From assembly GCA_944329255.1 (NCBI GenBank), contig CALVIA010000011.1:1-19581 (forward strand): 19,581 nucleotides of DNA. Reading direction: 5' to 3'. The position numbers were made by a program, and so were the translations under genes. This stretch comes from an uncultured Bacilli bacterium. Lineage in GTDB: Bacteria; Bacillota_I; Bacilli_A; RF39; UBA660. Positions 1 to 7,653 of this stretch are shown here, one piece after another (the stretch's first letter is position 1; the number at the start of each line of letters is the position of its first letter). The notes under the pieces were generated by a model. It made no database searches. It was not told where the DNA came from and saw nothing but the letters and a program-made list of their open reading frames with translations.

Positions 1-71
1 ATTGCTTAAGAAGATATTATATACATTTTTAAAACTAACTGCACATTAATTGTGCACTTTCAAAAAAAATC
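1..71 (-). mobile_element. Right outer end of an IS30-type element (partial, continues off left edge)
   Basis: Positions 1-60 match 7472-7531 with one mismatch (A56 versus T7527). The similarity fades at about 71, after an A-tract that is one base longer in this copy. At 7472 the same sequence lies directly upstream of an IS30-type transposase start on the minus strand. This copy is therefore most simply the promoter-side end of a related element whose transposase lies left of the window. It contains a short palindrome, GCACA-TTAAT-TGTGC, at 41-55. The outer boundary near 70 is inferred from where the two copies diverge. Confidence 0.7.
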
Positions 72-110
72 TACAATTTCAACATTTTTTTATTAAAATT
101 GATATGTTTA

Positions 111-140
111 TTTACAAATAAAATAAATATATTATATAAT
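111..140 (+). promoter_or_regulatory. Sigma-A-type promoter for the DUF2207-like/HerA operon
   Basis: TTTACA (111-116) and TATAAT (135-140) are 18 bp apart, about 30 bp upstream of the first start codon and about 40 bp inside from the IS end. The background is very AT-rich, so the -35 is weaker evidence than the -10. Confidence 0.5.
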
Positions 141-168
141 AATATTGATTATACTAGGAGTGAAAAAA

Positions 169-1137
169 ATGAACTTAATATTATATGTGATTTATTATTC
201 ATCCATAATATTTAATTTTGTATGGATTTTATTAACTATATATTTTGGATTTATAATTTTTAGATTAAAAAAAGATGCAAATAAAACGAATGAATATTCT
301 AAAAAACCACCAAACAATGAATATTCTTATTATATTCGATATTTATATTCAAAAAAAATTGATAGTGCTACATTTATTTCAACAATTTTTGAACTTATTT
401 TAAAGAATTCTATATCTCTTAGAAGATATAATAAAAGTGAATATTTTTTTATCAATAATAAAGTTGATGAAAATTTAAATAAAAGCGAAATAGAAATAAA
501 AAATATTTTATTTAAAAAATTAGGAGATGGAGAAAAAGTATCAATTAATTCGATAAGAAATAGTTCTAAAAAAAATAGTGGTTATTTTTATGCAATATAT
601 AAAGAATGGCAAGATACACTAAAATGTGAAGTGTTGAAAAAAAAATACTTTAAAAGAGTTAAGCCACTAATAGATAAAACAATATTTTATTTTTCTTTTT
701 CATTTGTTACTGTTTTTTTGGATTTTATTTTTTTAAAAATCAATGTTGCAGCATTAATTATTTTTACAATAACATCTACATTAATAGTTAAAGTAAATAA
801 TTATTTAAAAATTGATGATGAATTAAAAAATCAGTATATTGAATGGATTAAATTTAAAAATTATATAAAAAGTTGTAATAATGATTTAATTGATTTAGAT
901 ACTATAACTTTAGAAAAATATTGTTTATATGCTTATATATTTGACGAAAAAGAAAATTTTAAAAAAGTTATTAATAAAAAATATTCTAAAGACAAAGAAA
1001 GTATAGAAAATAGTGTTCTTCTTTCGCTTGTAAACTTAGGAATATTTGATAATATAGAAAAAGAAATAAGAAAAAGTATTAAAATTGCAAAAATAAATTA
1101 TACATATTTTTTTGCTAGAAATAAAGGAAGAGGTTAA
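169..1137 (+). CDS. Membrane protein resembling the C-terminal half of DUF2207 (no N-terminal ectodomain)
   Basis: 322 aa from the ATG at 169. AGGAG at 156-160 lies 8 nt upstream; the longer reading from TTG 145 would put this SD inside the gene. One TM segment is at about residues 4-32 and a two-pass hydrophobic block at about 168-210. The soluble part between them (YIRYLYSKKID..., then a winged-helix-like stretch) and the C-terminal motif with W-x-x-F followed by EKYCLYAYIF (from about residue 249) resemble the conserved C-terminal region of DUF2207/YciQ membrane proteins. The large extracytoplasmic beta-domain that normally precedes it is absent. The stop is 1 nt before the HerA-like ATPase start, so the two are co-transcribed and probably translationally coupled. 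The family match is from recalled motif pattern, not a search. Function unknown. Confidence 0.75.
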   Translation: MNLILYVIYYSSIIFNFVWILLTIYFGFIIFRLKKDANKTNEYSKKPPNNEYSYYIRYLYSKKIDSATFISTIFELILKNSISLRRYNKSEYFFINNKVDENLNKSEIEIKNILFKKLGDGEKVSINSIRNSSKKNSGYFYAIYKEWQDTLKCEVLKKKYFKRVKPLIDKTIFYFSFSFVTVFLDFIFLKINVAALIIFTITSTLIVKVNNYLKIDDELKNQYIEWIKFKNYIKSCNNDLIDLDTITLEKYCLYAYIFDEKENFKKVINKKYSKDKESIENSVLLSLVNLGIFDNIEKEIRKSIKIAKINYTYFFARNKGRG

Positions 1138-1138
1138 T

Positions 1139-2887
1139 ATGATTGGAAATGTAATTGACATTGGAAAAACAAAAGTAATAGTAAATTTAGTTATTAATGA
1201 CGAACAGAAAAAAAATATAATTAATTATCATGTAGCATTTGATAATGATAATGCAACAGTAATAGGTGAAATTACATCAATAGATAAAACAAAAGCAGAA
1301 ATTTCATTGGTTGGAGAAATAAAAAATAATAAATTTATTCCAGGTATATCTAAAAAACCTTTCTACATGGCACCATGTAGAATTATAAATAATAATGAAT
1401 TACCAATAATTGTGGGAAATTCAAATGAGAAAAGTGTATATATAGGTAAATTAGAACAATATAATGGATATCAAGTATATGCAAAAATTAACGATTTATT
1501 TAGTAATCATTTTGCAATTTTGGGAAACACTGGAAGTGGTAAATCGCATGGACTTGCAAGAATTATACAAAATTTATATAACAATAACGATTATCCTTCA
1601 AACTCTAATATATTTTTATTTGATGCATATGGAGAATATAATAATACATTTTTGTTTAACAACAAAAATGTAGCTAAAGTATATACTACAAAAATTACAG
1701 AATTTGAAGATGTTAATAATGAACTATTAAAAATTCCATTATGGTTATTAGATGTAGATGATTTTGCATTATTACTTGGTGCAACAAAATCAACTCAACT
1801 ACCTATAATAGAAAAAGCTTTAAAATTGGTGAGTATTTTTTCAAAAAATGAAGAAGAAATTATTATTTATAAAAATGACATAATTGCAAGAGCATTAATA
1901 GAATTATTATATAGTGGAGGAACTCCATCTCAAATAAGAGATCAAATATTTGCTGTTTTAACTTCATTTAATACAAAAGACTTAAATTTGGATAGCAAAG
2001 TAGTAGTACCTGGATGGACACGATCACTTAGACAATGTTTAATAATAGATAAAGACGGTAAATTACAGGAAATGCAACTTATTGGAGAATACCTTAACTC
2101 ATTTGTAAAAGAAGGTTTGGATTTAAAATTACCAGATGGAACATTTCCATTTACTTTAAATCATCTTAATCAAGCATTTGATTTTGCTTTAATATCAGAA
2201 GGAATTTTAAAAAGTTCTAAAGTATATGATGATAATCATATATTAAAAGTAAGATTAGAATCATTAATCACAGGTAATTATAAAGAATATTTTAATATAG
2301 ATACTTATATTACAAAAGAACAATACATAAAAAAACTTATAACTAATAAATCTGGAGAAAAAGTTCAAATTATAGATTTTAATATTAGTTATGTAGATGA
2401 CAGATTTGCTAAAACAATTGTAAAAATTATTTCTAAGATTTTATTTGAATACTCAGTTGCACTAGACAATAGGGCGTCATTCCCGGTTCATATATTTTTA
2501 GAAGAAGCACATAGATATGTACAAAATGATGACGATATAAATATATTGGGATATAATATTTTTGAAAGAATAACTAAAGAAGGAAGAAAATATGGGGTAA
2601 TATTGGGAATGATAAGTCAAAGACCATCTGAAATAAGTGAAACTGCAATAAGTCAGTGCACTAATTTCTTGGTATTTAGAATGCAACATCCAAAAGATTT
2701 AACATATATTAAAGAAATGGTTCCAAATGTTACTGATGAAATTGTTAGTAAATTTAAAGTGTTGCAACCTGGAAATTGTATTGCGTTTGGAGCTGCATTT
2801 AAATTACCTTTACAAATTAAATTAGATATGCCAAATCCAACTCCTTTGAGTCAAAATTTAGATGTAAGTAAAATTTGGTATATTTAA
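1139..2887 (+). CDS. HerA/FtsK-type hexameric ATPase (DUF87, HAS-barrel)
   Basis: 582 aa. The ATG at 1139 has AGGAAGAGG just upstream (1125-1133); the TTG reading at 1112 is rejected. Residues 1 to about 95 form a beta-rich HAS-barrel-like N-terminus. Walker A is GNTGSGKS at 129-136 and Walker B is HIFLEEAHR at 451-459, with E455/E456. A sensor-like SQRP is at 493-496, followed by the HerA-typical stretch on FRMQHPKDL. HerA-family proteins form hexameric dsDNA translocases. They act with the NurA nuclease in archaea and, in bacteria, with nuclease or NADase partners in anti-phage modules. No NurA, SIR2 or DUF4297 gene is visible here. The only operon partner is the upstream membrane protein, which is an unusual pairing. 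The ATPase call is firm; the biological role is open. Confidence 0.93.
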   Translation: MIGNVIDIGKTKVIVNLVINDEQKKNIINYHVAFDNDNATVIGEITSIDKTKAEISLVGEIKNNKFIPGISKKPFYMAPCRIINNNELPIIVGNSNEKSVYIGKLEQYNGYQVYAKINDLFSNHFAILGNTGSGKSHGLARIIQNLYNNNDYPSNSNIFLFDAYGEYNNTFLFNNKNVAKVYTTKITEFEDVNNELLKIPLWLLDVDDFALLLGATKSTQLPIIEKALKLVSIFSKNEEEIIIYKNDIIARALIELLYSGGTPSQIRDQIFAVLTSFNTKDLNLDSKVVVPGWTRSLRQCLIIDKDGKLQEMQLIGEYLNSFVKEGLDLKLPDGTFPFTLNHLNQAFDFALISEGILKSSKVYDDNHILKVRLESLITGNYKEYFNIDTYITKEQYIKKLITNKSGEKVQIIDFNISYVDDRFAKTIVKIISKILFEYSVALDNRASFPVHIFLEEAHRYVQNDDDINILGYNIFERITKEGRKYGVILGMISQRPSEISETAISQCTNFLVFRMQHPKDLTYIKEMVPNVTDEIVSKFKVLQPGNCIAFGAAFKLPLQIKLDMPNPTPLSQNLDVSKIWYI

Positions 2888-2900
2888 TATATCAAATTAA

Positions 2901-2929
2901 TTGAAAAAACAAAAAAAATAGAGTAAAAT
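2901..2929 (+). promoter_or_regulatory. Promoter of the yebC2-type gene
   Basis: TTGAAA (2901-2906), a 17 bp spacer and TAAAAT (2924-2929). A strong SD, AAGGAGG (2941-2947), follows before the ATG at 2955. Confidence 0.55.
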
Positions 2930-2954
2930 AAGACTGAATTAAGGAGGAAAAAAC

Positions 2955-3671
2955 ATGGGAAGAGCATATGAGGTTAGAAAAGCATCAATACAAAAAACAG
3001 GGGCAGCTAGAGGTAAAATATATGCGATGTATGCAAAAGAAATATATAGTGCCGCTAAAAAAAGTACAGATACAGATGCCAATCCTACTTTAAAAAGATT
3101 AATAGAAAAAGCAAAAAAAGATCAAGTTCCAAGTGAAATAATTAATAGAGCAATTGATAAAGTTAACAGTGGAGTTGATGAATCATATGACAAATTAAGA
3201 TATGAGGGATTTGGTCCAGGAGCATCAACGCTTTTAATAGATTGTTTAACAGATAATGTTAATAGAGCAGTAAGTGATGTTAGAGCAGCATTTTCTAAAG
3301 CACATTGCAAATTAGGAGCTTCTGGAGCAGTTTCTTATATGTATGACAATTTTTGTGTAATAAGTTTTAAAGGATTGAAAGAGGATGAAGTAATTGAAGC
3401 ATTATTAAATGCAGAAGTAGATGCTGATATTGAAACAGAAGAAGAAACTATAACATTATATGGAAATCCACAAGATTTATTTAAAATAAAGAATGCAATA
3501 TTAAATTATAATAATAAAATTGTTTTTGATGTAGACGAAATAACAACAATTCCAAAAGAAAAAGTAAAATTAAATAAAGAAGATTTAGAAATTTTTAAAA
3601 AACTTTTAACTCTGTTAGAAGATGTTGACGATGTACAAAATGTATACCATAATGTAATTATTGAGGAATAA
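2955..3671 (+). CDS. YebC/PmpR family translation factor, YeeN (YebC2) type
   Basis: 238 aa, full length for the family. The N-terminus MGRAYEVRKASIQKTGAARG is the signature of the YeeN/YebC2 branch; the other branch begins MAGHSKWANI. The conserved EGFGPG, DNVNRA and GASGAVSYM(Y) motifs follow. The family was long annotated as a transcriptional regulator. Recent work assigns it to relieving ribosome stalling on difficult (proline-rich) sequences. The protein is cytosolic. It is a stand-alone gene with its own promoter, SD and terminator. It is a housekeeping gene and marks chromosomal rather than mobile DNA. Confidence 0.95.
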   Translation: MGRAYEVRKASIQKTGAARGKIYAMYAKEIYSAAKKSTDTDANPTLKRLIEKAKKDQVPSEIINRAIDKVNSGVDESYDKLRYEGFGPGASTLLIDCLTDNVNRAVSDVRAAFSKAHCKLGASGAVSYMYDNFCVISFKGLKEDEVIEALLNAEVDADIETEEETITLYGNPQDLFKIKNAILNYNNKIVFDVDEITTIPKEKVKLNKEDLEIFKKLLTLLEDVDDVQNVYHNVIIEE

Positions 3672-3692
3672 GCAAAAAAGCTTATTTTTTTT
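3667..3692 (+). terminator. Intrinsic terminator after the yebC2-type gene
   Basis: AATAAGC (3667-3673) pairs with GCTTATT (3680-3686) across an A6 loop, and a run of T follows to 3692. The TAA stop (3669-3671) lies inside the 5' arm of the hairpin. Confidence 0.9.
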
Positions 3693-3795
3693 ATTTAAAA
3701 AAATATTATAAATATATTAAATTAAATATATAAAATTTTAATAAAAATATATTAAATACTTCATAAAAAGTAATATAATTTTATAAGGTGATAAT

Positions 3796-5049
3796 ATGTA
3801 TAAATTTAAAGTTGATATATCTGAAAAAGATTACAATAATTTTATAAAAAATTATTCTATGGCACCAATTACACAAGATTATAGGTGGGCAAATGTAAAA
3901 AAAGATTGGGATAATACTTTATGTGGATTATATAAAGATGATAAATTAGTAGCAGGAGCATTACTTTTAATAAAAAAGTTTCCATTTAATTTAAAAATGA
4001 TTTATAGCCCTAAAGGATTTTTAATTGATTATACAAATAAAAAAGAATTAAAAGAATTTACAAAAGGTATTAAAGAATATGCAAAAAAAATTAATGCATT
4101 TGTTGTAAAAATTGATCCATTAATAGCAATTAAAGAAGAATATTATGACACTATAATGAAAAAAGATTCAAAAAAAAGTGTTAAAAATTACAGTATAAAT
4201 AATGATAAAAAAATTGATAATTTAAAATCATGTGGTTATATCCATTGTGGTTTTAAAAAGAATATTGGTGCATATATACAGCCTAGATTTAATATGGCAA
4301 TAAGTTTGATAAACGAAGAAAATAAAAATATTAGTGAAAAAGATTTATTAAATAGTTTTAAAAGAAATGCTAAAAGATATTATGGAGATTTTTCTAGTAA
4401 AAGAGGTATAAGCTATTTATGTTTACATGATAATGCTTATATTGATGACTTTTATAGAACAATAAAAAGTACAGAGGATAGACAAGGCATTTCATTAAGA
4501 AGTATAGATTATTTTAAAAGAATAATGAATTCTTTTAAAGATGATGCATATATGTATATTGCACAGGTAGATATTTCGAAATTCATAGATTTTTTAAATC
4601 AAGAAATAAAAAAAGAAAAAGATGAGAATTTAAAAAATAAATATTTAAAGCAAATTGATGATGCAAAAATTGCAGGAGAAAAATATGGAAATATTATTTC
4701 AATTGCATCAACATTAGCAATTATTCCACCAAATAAAAAAGGAATAAAAAAAGTTGAATATTTATATGCAGGAACATTTGAAGAAGTCTTACCATATTTA
4801 AATGCAAATGCAAGTTTACATATATATAGTTTTATAGATATGTTAAAAAAAGGATATCACTATGCTGATTTAGAAGGTGTAGAGGGAACTTTTGATGATC
4901 ATCTTTCAAATACAAAATCTAAATATAATCCAATAGTATTTGAATTTATTGGAGAGTTTGATTTGTCAATTAATAAATTTTGGTATTTCATATTTTCAAA
5001 ATTTAGTGTACAATTAAAGAAAATATATAGAATAGTAAAAGGAAGGTAG
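3796..5049 (+). CDS. FemX/FemAB-type peptidoglycan bridge aminoacyltransferase
   Basis: 417 aa, normal for the family. SD AAGGTG (3785-3790) is 5 nt before the ATG. Recognisable FemABX features are an N-terminal segment with TQDYRWANVK, then YSPKGFLIDY, KIDPLI, and the basic stretch SFKRNAKRYYGDFSSKRGI. A charged coiled-coil insertion at about residues 265-300 (FLNQEIKKEKDENLK) follows, then the GNAT-like C-terminal part (YLYAGT, YADLEGVEGTFDD). These enzymes transfer amino acids from aminoacyl-tRNA to the lipid II stem peptide at the cytoplasmic face of the membrane. Which residue is added cannot be read from sequence. It is co-transcribed with the M23 gene 1 nt downstream. A possible -10 (TATAAT, 3774-3779) lies upstream without a clear -35. 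Confidence 0.88.
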   Translation: MYKFKVDISEKDYNNFIKNYSMAPITQDYRWANVKKDWDNTLCGLYKDDKLVAGALLLIKKFPFNLKMIYSPKGFLIDYTNKKELKEFTKGIKEYAKKINAFVVKIDPLIAIKEEYYDTIMKKDSKKSVKNYSINNDKKIDNLKSCGYIHCGFKKNIGAYIQPRFNMAISLINEENKNISEKDLLNSFKRNAKRYYGDFSSKRGISYLCLHDNAYIDDFYRTIKSTEDRQGISLRSIDYFKRIMNSFKDDAYMYIAQVDISKFIDFLNQEIKKEKDENLKNKYLKQIDDAKIAGEKYGNIISIASTLAIIPPNKKGIKKVEYLYAGTFEEVLPYLNANASLHIYSFIDMLKKGYHYADLEGVEGTFDDHLSNTKSKYNPIVFEFIGEFDLSINKFWYFIFSKFSVQLKKIYRIVKGR

Positions 5050-5050
5050 T

Positions 5051-6250
5051 ATGAAAAAAATATTTATATTTTTATTGTTAATGATATTTATCCCAAGTAT
5101 GTTTATGCCAATTAGAACTCAAGCAAAAACTATTGCAGATTTAAAAGCAGAGTTAGATAAAATATTAAAAGAAGAAGCAGAAAATAATGCTAATATAGAA
5201 TTAAATGATTCAGAATTAGCAAGTATTCAAAGTGAAATTTCAGATATATATAATCAAGTTGAAAATATTACTTCTGAGATGAAAAATATTGAAGAAGAAA
5301 TAGTACAATTAGAAGAAGATATTGTTGCGAAAGATAAAAGTAGTAAAAATTTAATGTCTTCTTTACAAACAACAACAGGTAATTCATTTTACATAGAATA
5401 TCTTTTTGGAGCAACATCAATTACAGATTTTATTTATAGATATTCAATTACAGAACAAATAACAAGTTATAATGACAAATTAATAAATGAAATGAATGAA
5501 ATGATAAAAGAATCAAAAGAAAAAAAAGAAGAACTTTCAAACAAACAAAAAGAATTAGAAAATAGACAAAATACTTTAACATCAAAAATGAAAATTTTAG
5601 AAGATGCTAAAGTAAAATTATATGAATTAGGAAGTACATTAGAACAAGAAATAATAAATGCAAAAGCAGTAATTAAAATGTATCAAGATAAAGGTTGTGG
5701 GGAGTATGATGATATAAGCGTATGTGCAAGTAATATGCTACCACCCGATACAAAATTTTGGAGACCTTTTGAAACAGGTTATGTGACAAGTGAGTTTGGA
5801 TATAGAAATGCAATTTATGATGGAAATGGTAATTTAATAGCATCAAGTGGATTACATGAAGGAATTGATTTATCAAATAGTCTAGGAAGTAAAAACCCAA
5901 TGTATTCTATTGCAAATGGAATTGTAGCAAGAATATGGTATGATATTTGGGGAGGAAATCAAATAACAATACATCATAATGTAAATGGTAAAGCATATTC
6001 TTCATCATATGCACATATGAGTAAAATTACTGTTAAAGAAGGAGATATAGTTACAAAAGATACAATAGTAGGGTATATGGGTTCAACAGGAAATGTAACA
6101 GGACCACATTTGCATCTTGCAATATCAACTGGATTAAGATTTACTGAATATACTGGATATTCAGCATATGTTGCTAGATGTGTAAATCCTAGAAATTTAA
6201 TTAATTTTCCAAGTTATGGTTCATGGAAAGATAGAGTTACCAAATTTTAA
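5051..6250 (+). CDS. Secreted coiled-coil M23 murein endopeptidase (EnvC/LytM-like)
   Basis: 399 aa. A signal peptide covers residues 1 to about 25, with likely cleavage after TQA. A long coiled coil spans about 28-215. The C-terminal M23 domain has H269-x3-D273 (HEGID), the YAHM motif at H322, and GPHLHL with H353 and H355, so the zinc ligands and catalytic histidines all appear intact. This architecture matches secreted peptidoglycan hydrolases or activators involved in growth or daughter-cell separation. The SD (AAGGAAGG) lies within the end of the FemX-type gene and the gap is 1 nt, so bridge synthesis and wall cleavage are expressed together. No convincing terminator is visible just after the stop. 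Confidence 0.93.
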   Translation: MKKIFIFLLLMIFIPSMFMPIRTQAKTIADLKAELDKILKEEAENNANIELNDSELASIQSEISDIYNQVENITSEMKNIEEEIVQLEEDIVAKDKSSKNLMSSLQTTTGNSFYIEYLFGATSITDFIYRYSITEQITSYNDKLINEMNEMIKESKEKKEELSNKQKELENRQNTLTSKMKILEDAKVKLYELGSTLEQEIINAKAVIKMYQDKGCGEYDDISVCASNMLPPDTKFWRPFETGYVTSEFGYRNAIYDGNGNLIASSGLHEGIDLSNSLGSKNPMYSIANGIVARIWYDIWGGNQITIHHNVNGKAYSSSYAHMSKITVKEGDIVTKDTIVGYMGSTGNVTGPHLHLAISTGLRFTEYTGYSAYVARCVNPRNLINFPSYGSWKDRVTKF

Positions 6251-6549
6251 GAAGAATAAAAGTAAAATATAATATAAAATTATTGATATATTATTTTGAT
6301 ATTTTAATTGTTATGAAAAAGAAATCAAATGTATAATAATGTAATACTTGCAAATACAATATTGGATAGTACATCATTCGCACATATTTAGTAAAAATTC
6401 TATTTTTAATTTTTAAGTAGTTTTTTTATTTTTGACGTATTTTATGAATTTTAGTTCATTCATTATTTGGTATTTTTTAGTTTAAACGACGCATTTAAGA
6501 AAATCGACTTCTAAATCAAAGTTAACAATTTAAATTAACAAGTATAAAT
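6251..6549. other. AT-rich intergenic stretch without recognisable genes
   Basis: No ORF with recognisable homology in either direction. The DNA is AT-rich with short homopolymers and GTTAAC-type palindromes near 6521-6540. The right part (about 6480 onward) may already belong to the IS remnant that follows, but its boundary is not visible. Confidence 0.5.
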
Positions 6550-6935
6550 TGAAAAGTTAAGTGTCCGATTAGGACATAAAAAAGACACGTATTATTTCCT
6601 ATGATATAATGTAAGGGACGAACTAATATTGTAGGCAATAAATATGTGTTTTTTTAAATTATAACAAAAATCAAACTAAATATAAACATTTAACTTATAC
6701 AAAAGAACAATGATAGAAACTAGGTTTAATTTGGATAAGAAAAGTAAGAAAAAAATAGCAGAATTATTATATAAAAGAGAAAGAACAAATAGAAGAGAAA
6801 TAAAAAGTGGAAAAGTAATTATCCGAAACTATTTGTGGGAAGATGTAAAAGAATACAGTGCAAGAATAGCTCAAGATAAATATGAGTATGAAATGACTGA
6901 CAAAGGTCCTAGTTTAAAATTAGATTAAGATATCA
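6550..6935 (+). mobile_element. Left-end remnant of an IS30-like element
   Basis: The stretch holds nested hairpins: TGTCC/GGACA at 6562-6576 and GTGTC/GACAC at 6561-6588. A -10-like TATAAT lies at 6605-6610, followed by the start of a transposase-like reading frame (6710-6928). The arrangement is typical of the promoter end of an IS. The element stops abruptly near 6925-6940, where the oppositely oriented IS30-type remnant begins. The left boundary is approximate. Confidence 0.5.
6710..6928 (+). pseudogene. IS30-like transposase, N-terminal fragment
   Basis: 72 codons. The HTH-type start (LDKKSKKKIAELLYKRE), REIKSGKVI, then YSARIAQDKYE and KGPSLKL match, from memory, the N-terminal region of long IS30-type transposases. 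Compared with that pattern, the recognition-helix stretch between LLYKRE and RTNRREI looks internally shortened. The frame ends right after KGPSLKL, where the family would continue with G-x-D-H. No SD is apparent. The catalytic DDE domain is missing, so this is a dead fragment. Confidence 0.6.
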
Positions 6936-7443
6936 TTAACAGTACTTAACGATTCTAGGAAAATCAAGTGGGCCAAATTCAAAATGCCAAAATGAATTTA
7001 TTTATAAAAAGAACTTTTACTAAAATTTAAAATATCAGGATGGTTTATAAATAAATGATTAGTTGTTTGGCCTTTTTTAATAAGAGGAGTAATAATTTTA
7101 TTAATATTATATATTTCTTCTGCGTTAAGATTAATGCCTTTTGTGCTTCTCTAGCATAATAAGTCCATCTAATTTTTCTGCATCCAGATCTTGATTTACA
7201 ACCATTGCAGACATAAGGAGAATGTTTTAGTCTCTCACAAGACAAATCTAAATCTGGATGATTAATTTTATAATTATTCCAACTAGATGGTTCGGAATAT
7301 TTTTTGTTTCTATCTATTTCTCTTAAAATAGTAGAATGATTTCTGCTAATTTCTTTAGAAATTTGATTAATGGATTTATTTTCATTTAATCCATCTTCTA
7401 TATTTTTTCTATCTTCATAAGATAAATGACAATAGTTTGTCAT
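6936..7443 (-). pseudogene. IS30-family transposase remnant, multiply frameshifted
   Basis: The start is the ATG at 7443-7441, with AAAGGAGGT (7 nt upstream) as SD. The N-terminal HTH is clear: LSYEDRKNIEDGL, ISKEISRNHSTILREI, then a Cys-rich knuckle (CNGCKSRSGCRKIRW). After YYAREAQK the reading continues in another frame as STKGINLNAEEIYNINK and IITPLIKKGQ up to FSKSSFYK. It then hits an in-frame nonsense codon (TAA at 7000-6998) where the family has Tyr. A further single-base loss shifts the frame again, giving EFGPLDFPRIVKYC. The catalytic DDE core downstream is absent. The element therefore suffered a deletion/frameshift, a nonsense mutation, a second frameshift and 3' truncation. Confidence 0.85.
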
Positions 7444-7471
7444 GTTCAATACCTCCTTTAACGACAAACAA

Positions 7472-7541
7472 ATTGCTTAAGAAGATATTATATACATTTT
7501 TAAAACTAACTGCACATTAATTGTGCTCTTTCAAAAAAATC
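7472..7541 (-). repeat. Direct repeat of positions 1-70 (IS30-type element end)
   Basis: Matches 1-60 at 59 of 60 positions and then diverges. It lies upstream of the IS30 transposase start and includes the GCACA-TTAAT-TGTGC palindrome (7512-7526). It most likely marks the outer end and promoter region of this IS. The two copies are in direct orientation about 7.47 kb apart. Confidence 0.85.
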
Positions 7542-7580
7542 AACAAAATTAACAAAAAAAGTTGTTTTGGAAAAAATTAC

Positions 7581-7609
7581 TTGCAATTCATAAAGTTTTG
7601 TAATATAAT
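7581..7609 (+). promoter_or_regulatory. Sigma-A promoter of the seven-gene polysaccharide operon
   Basis: TTGCAA (7581-7586), a 17 bp spacer and TATAAT (7604-7609). The predicted start is near 7616, giving a leader of about 35-40 nt before the SD AGGGGG (7641-7646). It lies about 40 bp beyond the IS30 element end. No operator or riboswitch is recognisable in the short leader. Confidence 0.75.
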
Positions 7610-7653
7610 AAGCCCGTATCAAAAAAGATTTACTTTAGAAAGGGGGAAAGTTG

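Noticed and set aside
1464..1673. Plus-strand ORF in another frame inside the HerA gene
   Set aside because: It covers the Walker A coding region in the wrong frame and has no SD or homology.
2498..2689. Minus-strand ORF antisense to the HerA ATPase
   Set aside because: It lies wholly within the well-supported ATPase gene, has low-complexity composition and shows no recognisable motif.
1139..2887. Classical HerA-NurA or HerA-SIR2 module
   Set aside because: No nuclease, SIR2 or DUF4297 gene is adjacent; the partner is a membrane protein and the next gene downstream is the housekeeping YebC-type factor with its own promoter.
5673..5900. Minus-strand ORF antisense to the M23 gene
   Set aside because: His/Tyr/Leu-rich translation is typical of the reverse of AT-rich coding DNA, and the sense strand encodes the peptidase.
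6261..6310. Terminator after the M23 gene
   Set aside because: Only an imperfect all-A/T inverted repeat is present, without GC pairs or a clean T-run, so it is not distinguishable from background.
1..7541. Composite transposon bounded by the two IS30-type ends
   Set aside because: The right element is dead and truncated, and the enclosed genes include core functions (YebC-type, FemX, M23). Ancestral chromosomal DNA with two independent insertions is simpler.
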